From assembly GCA_002713145.1 (NCBI GenBank), contig PAVS01000003.1, positions 3,707-67,706 of the forward strand: DNA of 64,000 nucleotides. Reading direction: 5' to 3'. The DNA comes from Halobacteriovoraceae bacterium (GTDB lineage: Bacteria > Bdellovibrionota > Bacteriovoracia > Bacteriovoracales > Bacteriovoracaceae). Each line of letters starts with the position of its first letter. Position 1 is the stretch's first letter. The notes beneath the pieces are model-generated. The model searched no databases, was not told the origin of the DNA, and saw nothing but the letters and a program-made list of their open reading frames with translations. Made by a program: the position numbers and the translations under genes. Below, piece after piece: positions 8,516 through 17,845 of the stretch.

Positions 8516-9052
8516 ATGGCCACCATTTTTTCTCATGCCATTGTTGCTGGGCTGATTCCTAAATTTTCAAAGCTGTGTTCAAAGCGATTGGTTATTATTT
8601 GTATTCTGTGCTCTATACTTCCTGATCTCGATGTTCTGGCCTTTAAGTTAGGTATTGCTTATTCTCATCCTCTGGGGCATAGGGGATTTACTCATTCAAT
8701 TATCTTCGCACTCATCAGTTGCGCGTGGCTTCGCTTTTTATTTTTTAAAGACTACTCAGCACCACAAAAAAGAATGATTTTTATTTTATTGTTTTTGAGC
8801 ATGATGTCTCATGGAGTGTTAGATGCCTTCACCAATGGTGGGCTTGGAGTAGGTTTTTTTATTCCCTTTGATAACACGAGATATTTTTTTCCCACAAGGC
8901 CTATTCAAGTATCACCCATCGGGATGAACTTTTTTTCTTATGGGGGAGTTCTCACATTATTAAGTGAGTTTAAATTTATTGTTTTGCCCGTAGGAGGATT
9001 ATTAGTCGCTAAATTGATTTATAGAAAACTAGCAATCAAGATCAACAAATAA
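8516..9052 (+). CDS. YdjM/DUF457 family inner-membrane metal-dependent hydrolase-like protein
   Basis: This 178-residue membrane protein matches the LexA-binding/YdjM (DUF457) family. The conserved motifs are HAIVAGLIPK at the N-terminus, LPDLDVLAF, HPLGHRGFTHSI near residue 60 and SHGVLDAFTNGG near 100. The paired His and Asp residues at the membrane face are predicted to bind metal. The biochemical role of the family is not settled. In E. coli ydjM is SOS-induced, but no LexA-like site is evident here. Its last 24 bases overlap the end of the convergent small gene. Confidence 0.82.
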   Translation: MATIFSHAIVAGLIPKFSKLCSKRLVIICILCSILPDLDVLAFKLGIAYSHPLGHRGFTHSIIFALISCAWLRFLFFKDYSAPQKRMIFILLFLSMMSHGVLDAFTNGGLGVGFFIPFDNTRYFFPTRPIQVSPIGMNFFSYGGVLTLLSEFKFIVLPVGGLLVAKLIYRKLAIKINK

Positions 9053-9340
9053 ATCAAAGCTAGAAGACATGATGCCACCTGTGATGGTATCACCTGCATC
9101 ATTAATGAGAACCATTAAATCCAAGTCACGAATCCCGCAATCTACAAGAGTTCCAAATTCATCTTTTTCCTTGGTGCAATTTGTGTATTCTTTCCCTTTA
9201 AAGGATAGCTCTAGCATTTTTGGAGAGATCACGACTTTTAACTTCTCCAGTTTTCCCTCATGGTCGTATTGACATTGATAGGTTTTAGCTTGAGCTAACA
9301 GGGGAAGAAAAAGTAGAGTAGTGATTAATAAACATTTCAT
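9029..9340 (-). CDS. Small exported protein, unknown function
   Basis: This 103-residue protein has a clear signal peptide (MKCLLITTLLFLPLLAQA, cleavage after residue 18). A short beta-rich domain follows with four cysteines (QCQYD, NCTKE, DCGIRD and the C-terminal LDC), probably two disulfides in the periplasm. Nothing in it is recognised. It converges on and overlaps the YdjM-like gene by 24 bases. Confidence 0.6.
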   Translation of the reverse strand: MKCLLITTLLFLPLLAQAKTYQCQYDHEGKLEKLKVVISPKMLELSFKGKEYTNCTKEKDEFGTLVDCGIRDLDLMVLINDAGDTITGGIMSSSFDLFVDLDC

Positions 9341-9541
9341 ATTGACTCCTATAGACTTCTTTATTTTATGCTCCGTGCAAGTAATTACCTAGTAGACAAA
9401 TTTTGCTGGTCTAAGTTTCAGAAATCACAGGTCTTTATTCTAAAGCTTTGTTAAGTTAACTTTATGTTAAATCTTGCAGTGGTTATATCTCTTGGCATTA
9501 TTTCGGTATAATCTTTCCAAATAAAACTTAAGGAGAAAAAT

Positions 9542-10171
9542 ATGTTTAAGTACAAAAGCTTTTCAATTTTATTAGCACTTGTATTCATAGTGAGTTGCGC
9601 CTCTCGTAAGCTTAAAAAGGATTATGAGGTGGTCGATGCCTCCCATCAAGAAGTTCCTGAATGGGTTAATGATCTTGAAGAGTGGATTGATGATGAAGAA
9701 GAAGATGCAGAAAAGAACCGTTATTATCTCTATGAAACCGAAGCAAAAAACTCAAGATCTACCGCCTGTGAAATTGCTAAGGCCAGAAGTGCGGCCAATG
9801 TGGCCAGTGAGATCTCCACCTATATCAAGCAAAGCTTTGCTCAGTCTAAACATGGGGATCCAACCAAAACCAATGAAAAATTAGCTGAATATGTTCAGGA
9901 TGATCTAGCGAAAGAAGTACAAGCTTTTATTGTGGGAGCAAGACCCTATAAGGTTTATTGGGAGAAAAGAAAATTTATGAAAGACAAAGGCGCTGATAAG
10001 GATTGGAATGGATTTATTTGTGCATCTCTCATTAAAATATCAAAAACTCAATTGAAATCAGCTTTTGCAAGAACAGAAGAGAGTCTCGCTAAAAAAGTTG
10101 ATGACAAGGCCCGTGAGAATGTTCAAAAAATTCTCAAGGAAGCAGCAGAAGCTTACACTCAAGAAAGTTAA
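9542..10171 (+). CDS. LPP20-like lipoprotein
   Basis: This 209-residue lipoprotein has a signal peptide ending FIVSC (Cys near 19). After an acidic linker, the helical region TACEIAKARSAANVASEI (about 77-95) followed by PEWVNDLEE-type elements resembles the LPP20 lipoprotein fold, in which a conserved A-x-A-x-A-R helix packs on beta strands. It is probably an outer-membrane or periplasmic structural protein. The upstream region shows a TATAAT box at 9507-9512 and a strong ribosome-binding site (AAGGAG). It converges with fadH, leaving a 1-base gap. The family call is moderate. Confidence 0.62.
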   Translation: MFKYKSFSILLALVFIVSCASRKLKKDYEVVDASHQEVPEWVNDLEEWIDDEEEDAEKNRYYLYETEAKNSRSTACEIAKARSAANVASEISTYIKQSFAQSKHGDPTKTNEKLAEYVQDDLAKEVQAFIVGARPYKVYWEKRKFMKDKGADKDWNGFICASLIKISKTQLKSAFARTEESLAKKVDDKARENVQKILKEAAEAYTQES

Positions 10172-10172
10172 A

Positions 10173-12215
<2,043 letters not shown>

Positions 12216-12248
12216 TTAGATTTTGTATATCAAGGTTATTATAGACCA

Positions 12249-13034
12249 ATGAAAGATAAATATCATGGACTTTTAAAAAAGCTGACCCCCTTTATTATGG
12301 CCAGGCCCAATGTGCTTGAGAATACCCATCATTCAGGGCTAGGTACAAAAGAAATAAAAATTTTTGACCCTCTGGATAATAAGAATGGTGAATTTTTTGA
12401 GAGGATTCTTACCTTAGATCAGCTGGCTTTTGGGGGAGAAGCCATGGCCATGCCCAGATGGGTTCTGTTTGACTGTGCCCTTTACCCGGGGGCGATTATT
12501 GGCTTTGGAATTGATGCTGATAAGCTTTCAGCAGCAGATAATACATTGCTCAAAGCTCAAGGTTCGACCTTTATTCCTCTAAGTATGTATATTACTATTC
12601 CTAACGCCTATGATAACTCTTGGTTTGGACATAATTTATCATCACTCAATGGAAAGCTCTCCCTTGATCTAAGTGGGCTTGGACTACTGACAAAATATTT
12701 TGCCCTTAATACTCTTAAGATAAAAAAACTGGTGGGGGCCACTCAATGGAGTTCTCCTGCAGTTTTTCTGCATCTTAAATTGAGTCCATTAAAAATAGTA
12801 TCTCCTCATTTAGTTATGCATACTATGAACGATAGCTTTTGTTATGAGAGTACCTCTTTTTATGCTTCTGAGCAGGTTTTTGGACATAAACATTTTCAAT
12901 TAGATTATAATAAAGAGATTAAACATGATGAGTTAGACAAAATTAAAGAGCTTTTTATCTCACATCATATCTATGTCGTAGGGAAAGATGAAAAAAGTAT
13001 TAAGCTTTTGCTTGAACAGAAGACGTCGCGCTGA
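12249..13034 (+). CDS. Unrecognised cytoplasmic protein
   Basis: This 261-residue soluble protein has no signal peptide and belongs to no family I recognise. It is a mixed alpha/beta chain with features such as GGEAMAMPRWVLFDCALYPG near 60-80 and NSWFGHNLSSLNG near 125, which suggest one compact domain. No ribosome-binding site is obvious before the ATG. It is divergent from fadH (48-base gap), and its 3' end overlaps the convergent zinc-ribbon gene by 35 bases. The length and the density of conserved-looking aromatic and Gly motifs support a real gene. Confidence 0.6.
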   Translation: MKDKYHGLLKKLTPFIMARPNVLENTHHSGLGTKEIKIFDPLDNKNGEFFERILTLDQLAFGGEAMAMPRWVLFDCALYPGAIIGFGIDADKLSAADNTLLKAQGSTFIPLSMYITIPNAYDNSWFGHNLSSLNGKLSLDLSGLGLLTKYFALNTLKIKKLVGATQWSSPAVFLHLKLSPLKIVSPHLVMHTMNDSFCYESTSFYASEQVFGHKHFQLDYNKEIKHDELDKIKELFISHHIYVVGKDEKSIKLLLEQKTSR

Positions 13035-13236
13035 GATCATCTTCGCTTAATTTAATTTGGATAGGTCTACGACAACCAGAATTTGGACACAAAATATAAT
13101 GAGGAATAATTTTTTTGCAATAGACATTGTGTTCACCACAATGAGGACAGAGAAATTCACAAAAGTAATGTTCTTTTTTTCTTACGGCCTGGGCCATTTT
13201 TACGCAAAATAAGTGTGGTTTTTTTGGGTGCATCAT
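13000..13236 (-). CDS. Small zinc-ribbon protein
   Basis: This 78-residue protein carries two cysteine knuckles, CPHCGEHNVYC and CPNSGC, spaced about 20 residues apart, a typical zinc-ribbon arrangement for nucleic-acid or protein binding. The rest is basic. A second possible start (MAQAVRKK) lies 13 codons in. Its end overlaps the convergent upstream gene by 35 bases. The function is unknown. Confidence 0.55.
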   Translation of the reverse strand: MMHPKKPHLFCVKMAQAVRKKEHYFCEFLCPHCGEHNVYCKKIIPHYILCPNSGCRRPIQIKLSEDDLSATSSVQAKA

Positions 13237-13321
13237 AATCTCAGGTGAAGGTTTCGGATAATGCTTTAAGAAGTTGAGCAGATGAATTAAAATTCATAAA
13301 ATACAATAGAAAGAATTGAGC

Positions 13322-14002
13322 ATGAAAAATAAATCAAAATTAGTGACCAGTGATCAAAAGCATATCCATCCCGACTTAGAAGCAATTATAGCGCGCCATA
13401 AACATTTTGAGTTTAAAAAACCGTTAGAGAACAGCTCGATAAAAGCTTTTGATTTATTCTTAAATAAACTTGATCAACATCTCAATAAAAAAACTATTTT
13501 TGATTTAGGCTGTGGAACGGGAGAGAGCACATTTTATTTATCTCAAAAATATCCTGACCATCTTATCGTTGGAGTGGATAAGTCAGAGTCGAGACTTTCA
13601 CGCCATAAAGCTTTTAAAAAAGATCCCCCTAGAAATCTTATTTTTCTTCAATGTGAATTGATTGATTTTTGGCTTTTGGCTCACCGTCATCGTACTCAGT
13701 TTGAGCTCACCAAACAATATCTACTTTATCCCAACCCATGGCCCAAACAAAAGCTCGTTAAAAAACGCTTTCATGCTCATCCGCTCTTTGAAACAATCCT
13801 CAGTCTGGCTGCTGAGTTTGAATTGCGCACGAATTGGAAAATATATGCTGAAGAATTTGTATTTGCTCTTAAACTTTATGGGTGGGAGGGGAGTGAAGTA
13901 GAAAATTATCATCCCCAAGAATTTATAACTAACTTTGAGAAAAAATACTTTTTAAGTGAGCATCAACTCTATAAAGTTCAGGTAAAAAAAAGGGAAGCTT
14001 AA
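13322..14002 (+). CDS. TrmB-family tRNA (guanine-N7)-methyltransferase-like protein
   Basis: This is a SAM-dependent methyltransferase of about 226 residues. The SAM-binding motif I is IFDLGCGTGEST near residue 60, followed by the acidic GVDKS loop. The sequence LYPNPWPKQKLVKKRFHAH near 138 corresponds to the FPDPWPKKRHxKRR signature of TrmB, which methylates G46 of tRNA. The Asp of PDPWPK is Asn here, and the C-terminal T-D-x-E motif is not obvious. It may therefore be a divergent TrmB or a related methyltransferase. I chose the ATG at 13322 over a TTG two codons upstream. The stop codon lies inside the hairpin shared with the next gene. Confidence 0.72.
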   Translation: MKNKSKLVTSDQKHIHPDLEAIIARHKHFEFKKPLENSSIKAFDLFLNKLDQHLNKKTIFDLGCGTGESTFYLSQKYPDHLIVGVDKSESRLSRHKAFKKDPPRNLIFLQCELIDFWLLAHRHRTQFELTKQYLLYPNPWPKQKLVKKRFHAHPLFETILSLAAEFELRTNWKIYAEEFVFALKLYGWEGSEVENYHPQEFITNFEKKYFLSEHQLYKVQVKKREA

Positions 14003-14011
14003 AGCTTCCCT
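13984..14011 (-). terminator. Rho-independent terminator for the deamidase gene
   Basis: AGGGAAGC and GCTTCCCT (8-10 pairs, 13991-14011) form a stem. Read on the minus strand it is followed by a run of seven or more T residues. The other side (ATTTT) is weak, so it works mainly for the minus-strand gene ending at 14020. It overlaps the end of the trmB-like reading frame. Confidence 0.8.
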
Positions 14012-14019
14012 CATGTATT

Positions 14020-15084
14020 TTAATCTCTATCTTTTTTGATTTCCTTGACGGCATCATCCAGCTCTTCTTCATTAAAATATCTTTGTACATAATTACGCCC
14101 ATTTTCAAAGTTCTCCTGAGTTTGAACTTCAGTAGGGACAGCAATCGCATAGTTATAACCGGTATATCCATAGGCCAGGTTACGTAGATCGATTTCGTTA
14201 TAATAATACATAGGAGCTTCGGAGTATAAACACCATTCAGTTTCTTGAGCAGCATCAACCTCAGCGATGGTTGTGACCTTTTTACACTTTATATCAATGC
14301 TATCGCCTTTATCCATCTCAAGGGATCTAAACTTAACCATGATCTCATCGATTTCAGCTTGTTTTTCGGCCATCTTCTCATAGTATTTTCTCTTATCTTT
14401 AGCTTTTTTCTTTTTATTAGCTTTTCTTTGGTACTTATCGATATCTTCTTGTAGCTCATCCATTTTATTGATGAGTTTTTGTTTATGAGCTTGCCATAAG
14501 AGTTCACCTCTTACCGTAAGAGCTTCTACCCATTCTTCAGGAGATGCTGGGCGTGCCTTTAAATCCCATGCCTCATCACTTGTATAGGGATAAACCGCAT
14601 CGTAGGGAAGATCTAAATATCTATCCATAACAACAGGTTCACCATCGGCATAAATCATTGGGGCAACATGATAATTCCATTTAATATTATTTCTGACTAA
14701 GCTTTGGATTTTTCTATCGAGATGATCAATATCTGAAGTCTTTTTCCCAATCCAACCAAAAAGTCCGTTGACGATTCCGCCCTCAAAGCGATCCTCATCA
14801 CCAAGATAATCCAACTCTAAATTAAACTTCTCTGTATAATGCATGAAGATTTTTGTTGATTTGATGCCATGTTTTCTATTCATACCATAGGCCCATAAAT
14901 GTGCTCTACGATAGCAATCATCTCCTTTAAGATCCATTCTCATCTGATTCCAGATATGATTGACATACATTCCATCTACTTGAGTGGGGGTGTAGTTTTC
15001 CATAGGATCTACTGGACTTGCGATTGCGGCTAAACTTCCTAAAATACAACTTGAAACAACAAACAATTTTTTCATTTTCTTCAC
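14020..15084 (-). CDS. Secreted protein-glutaminase-like deamidase
   Basis: This 354-residue exported protein has a signal peptide (residues 1-22, ending LAAIAS). The following domain has the catalytic pattern of bacterial protein-glutaminases (papain-like Cys-His-Asp deamidases): Cys57 in GDDCYRRAHLWAYGM, His139 in KWNYHVAPMI and Asp154 in VVMDRYLD. Such enzymes convert glutamine side chains in proteins to glutamate. A long charged coiled-coil insertion (about 205-255, KANKKKKAKDKRK) follows, and a C-terminal part has paired Cys (IKCKK and EWCLYSE). It neighbours two exported proteases, suggesting a set for attacking extracellular or prey proteins. Family membership is inferred from the triad pattern. 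Confidence 0.72.
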   Translation of the reverse strand: MKKMKKLFVVSSCILGSLAAIASPVDPMENYTPTQVDGMYVNHIWNQMRMDLKGDDCYRRAHLWAYGMNRKHGIKSTKIFMHYTEKFNLELDYLGDEDRFEGGIVNGLFGWIGKKTSDIDHLDRKIQSLVRNNIKWNYHVAPMIYADGEPVVMDRYLDLPYDAVYPYTSDEAWDLKARPASPEEWVEALTVRGELLWQAHKQKLINKMDELQEDIDKYQRKANKKKKAKDKRKYYEKMAEKQAEIDEIMVKFRSLEMDKGDSIDIKCKKVTTIAEVDAAQETEWCLYSEAPMYYYNEIDLRNLAYGYTGYNYAIAVPTEVQTQENFENGRNYVQRYFNEEELDDAVKEIKKDRD

Positions 15085-15296
15085 CTTCTCAAAGAGTTTT
15101 TACTTAATATTAATTTGTTCTTGCTTATTTATAACATTTATGACACGTCGCATAAATTCAATTTGGCTCACCTTGTAATATGTTCATACTTAATAATGCT
15201 TAATAAATAGAGATACTTAGCTAAATACCTGAGTTGTAAGGTTGTGTAAGTTGTAAATGTCTAATATTTATCTTACAAATAGCGCTGGGAGAGACT

Positions 15297-16247
15297 ATGA
15301 AGCTTATTATTTTAAATATCGCGCTATTATCAGGACTTTGCATCGCTGAAACTAAAATCATCTACGGTCAGGATAATCGTATCGATGTTTCTGAAGTGAA
15401 AAACTTACAAGTAAGAAAACTATCGCAGGCCATTGCAGGTCGAGTGGCCAATTTTAAAATCAATCAAACTTTTAATGGATCTGGTAAAGATATTGTGAAC
15501 TTTTCGGGAATTCGTACTCTCAAAGATCCGATGACGTATAACTTATGCAGTGATGAGAAATTTGCGAACCAACCACTGCTTTCTGATTGCACGGGGTTTC
15601 TCGTAGGAGATGATCTCCTGGTGACAGCGGGACATTGTATTACTGACTACAACACCGATGTGGAAGATAAAGTAACCAGTGATTGTGAAAACTACTCATG
15701 GGTATTTGATTTCAAAAAAAATGGCAAAAAAGGTGTCTCACTTAAAAATGTTAGCCCAGACAATGTCTATAAATGTAAGCGTGTTATAAAAGCTGCTTAC
15801 CTAGATCTAGATTTGGCCGCGAACCACGAAGACTACGCTGTGATCCAGCTTGATCGCAAGGTGGTAGGGCGCACGCCACTTAAACTACGTGGCAAAGGAA
15901 ATATTCGTAAAAACACCAAGCTCTACGTTATAGGTCACCCATCAGGTTTGCCGATGAAGTTTGCAGATGGGGCTCGGGTGTTTGAAATATTTGATACTTA
16001 TTTTGCAACAAACTTAGATACGTTTGGTGGTAACTCTGGTTCACCTGTTTTTAATGCTGTGACTAATAGAGTTGAAGGCATTTTAGTTCGAGGTGATACA
16101 GATTATACAGCAAGTACTAAAGATGGAGAATTCTGTTTAAGAGTCAATACTTGTGATGATAACCGTGAGAATTGTCAGGAAGAAGACCCTGCCATTTTAG
16201 GGGAGCACGTTTCAATCATCTCGAAAGTACTCCCATTTTTAAAATAG
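15297..16247 (+). CDS. Secreted trypsin/V8-like serine protease
   Basis: This 316-residue exported serine protease has a signal peptide (1-17) and the chymotrypsin-fold triad His113 (VTAGHC), Asp179 (NHEDYAVIQL) and Ser248 (GGNSGSP). The short N-terminal propeptide and the GNSGSPVFN motif place it nearer the glutamyl-endopeptidase/V8 branch than true trypsin. Several Cys pairs suggest disulfides in a periplasmic or extracellular location. It ends 4 bases from the convergent subtilisin gene. A role in prey-protein digestion is inferred from the organism type. Confidence 0.9.
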   Translation: MKLIILNIALLSGLCIAETKIIYGQDNRIDVSEVKNLQVRKLSQAIAGRVANFKINQTFNGSGKDIVNFSGIRTLKDPMTYNLCSDEKFANQPLLSDCTGFLVGDDLLVTAGHCITDYNTDVEDKVTSDCENYSWVFDFKKNGKKGVSLKNVSPDNVYKCKRVIKAAYLDLDLAANHEDYAVIQLDRKVVGRTPLKLRGKGNIRKNTKLYVIGHPSGLPMKFADGARVFEIFDTYFATNLDTFGGNSGSPVFNAVTNRVEGILVRGDTDYTASTKDGEFCLRVNTCDDNRENCQEEDPAILGEHVSIISKVLPFLK

Positions 16248-16251
16248 TCTG

Positions 16252-17610
16252 TTAGAAAAATTGATGAAAGATGTTTTGAGCGTTAATCACTTTTCCGCTT
16301 TGAACCACTCCTTCTAAGTTCTCAAATGCTATTCCATTATTGATAATAATCTCTTTAACTTCTTTAGGAGTTAACTCCGGCTTGGCCGCAAGAACCACAG
16401 CAGCGAGACCGCTGACGATAGGTGTGGCCATACTGGTTCCACTCATCCCTACATAGGCAACATCATTTTGAGTACAGCGTCCGCTACAGTAAGCTATGGC
16501 CGTTGAATTAAGGGCCCCTGTGTTTTGATCACCACCAGGAGCAGCAATATGCACGGACTCTTCTCCAAAATTTGAATAACTGGTCAGCTCATTATAAGCA
16601 TCCACACTGGCCACAGTGAGCATATTATCTTCATTGATATTCGCTGGGTAAATAGGGTTGGCGTCATTACAGTCTCCCAGACCATCACTTCCCCCATTAC
16701 CAGCAGCACTCACGACGAGTGCATTATTAGCCTTTGCCAACTTTACTGAGTTCACTAACTCTGCAATCTCACTTGAGATATTTGAACTTCCAGGACCACC
16801 AAGGGAGAGATTGATAATATCTGCATCCATATCAATAGCGTAGAGGATACCCGCGGTAATCGTTCCTAAATCACCGCTTCCACGGCTTGATAAAACTTTG
16901 ACCGGTAAGATTTTTGCCATCGGTGCCACTCCCATATAGGTTGAAGCAGCCAGCCCTGCTACATGGGTTCCATGACCGTTGTCATCTATGGGATAAGCAT
17001 CTCCATTATAAAAATCCCAACCCACATAATCATCAGTGAAACCATTACCGTCATCATCAAAGTAATTCCCTTGGTTTCCGTGACGATCACTCTCATTGGT
17101 TTTGATATTGGGACTTAGATGGGGATGATTATAATAAACACCGGTATCAATAACTGCGATGGTAATGCCAGCACCTAAATGTTGGTTAGAGCTAAGAGCA
17201 CCAATTTGATCCAGGTGGGGAAAAAATCTTCCCACGCCGCTGTGACGATACTCAGGTGAGTGAGCTCCATAAAACTGAGTGTTGGGTATATTTTTCGCTG
17301 AGAACTCTTCAGAGGTTTCAATCAGTATATCTTCATAGATTTTATTCGCTTTAAATTTGGACTTGGGGAGGAGATCTTTTAGTTCACTTTCAGACAGCCC
17401 AATAAACTCAATGAGACCACGTTTCTCATTAATAACTCTAAACATTGTACCAGTCTCTTTCGCGATAGCAGTGGCCTGACTTCTTGTCGTGCAGCTTGCG
17501 ATAACTCCGAGTTGATCATTGGTTTTTGGTGCTGAGTTTGACTCTAAGATTCCCTTCCCACAAGATACCAATAGCATTAGGAAGAGGATGAGTATTGAAT
17601 TCCCTTTCAT
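16252..17610 (-). CDS. Subtilisin-like (S8) serine protease lipoprotein
   Basis: This 452-residue protease has a lipoprotein signal (LLVSC, Cys17). An inhibitor-I9-like propeptide (about 35-110) is followed by the S8 catalytic domain: Asp155 (IAVIDTGV), His213 (NGHGTHVAG), oxyanion Asn305 (AAGN) and Ser393 (GMSGTSMATP). An acidic DDDGNGFTDD loop (about 185-195) resembles a calcium site. It is probably tethered to the outer membrane or cell surface. It is arranged tail to tail with the trypsin-like gene, which suggests one protein-degradation locus, although the two are transcribed separately. Confidence 0.94.
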   Translation of the reverse strand: MKGNSILILFLMLLVSCGKGILESNSAPKTNDQLGVIASCTTRSQATAIAKETGTMFRVINEKRGLIEFIGLSESELKDLLPKSKFKANKIYEDILIETSEEFSAKNIPNTQFYGAHSPEYRHSGVGRFFPHLDQIGALSSNQHLGAGITIAVIDTGVYYNHPHLSPNIKTNESDRHGNQGNYFDDDGNGFTDDYVGWDFYNGDAYPIDDNGHGTHVAGLAASTYMGVAPMAKILPVKVLSSRGSGDLGTITAGILYAIDMDADIINLSLGGPGSSNISSEIAELVNSVKLAKANNALVVSAAGNGGSDGLGDCNDANPIYPANINEDNMLTVASVDAYNELTSYSNFGEESVHIAAPGGDQNTGALNSTAIAYCSGRCTQNDVAYVGMSGTSMATPIVSGLAAVVLAAKPELTPKEVKEIIINNGIAFENLEGVVQSGKVINAQNIFHQFF

Positions 17611-17845
17611 ACTAACCTCGATTTACCGACCATCCTAGTCGATGTTTGTTGTCTAGCATTAATGCAAGGCCCATACCAAAACATGGCAACGGTATAACGC
17701 GTAATATTAGGGACTTAAATATTGGGGCCATTTTCTCAGTGTCAGGGTGGCCGGAGGTTAAATGTCACCGACTAAACTTCTCGGTTACTCTTTGTCTATG
17801 GAGTTATTAATTTTCAAGCGTTTAAGCTTGGTGTACACTTTTGCC

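Noticed and set aside
17762..17845. Upstream 28-codon extension of uvrA
   Set aside because: The UvrA family N-terminus matches MDKIEIFGAKVHNL at 17846; the extension has no family similarity.
17611..17845. LexA/SOS box upstream of uvrA
   Set aside because: Neither CTGT-N8-ACAG nor the Bdellovibrio-type TTAC-N3-GTAA pattern is present in the gap.
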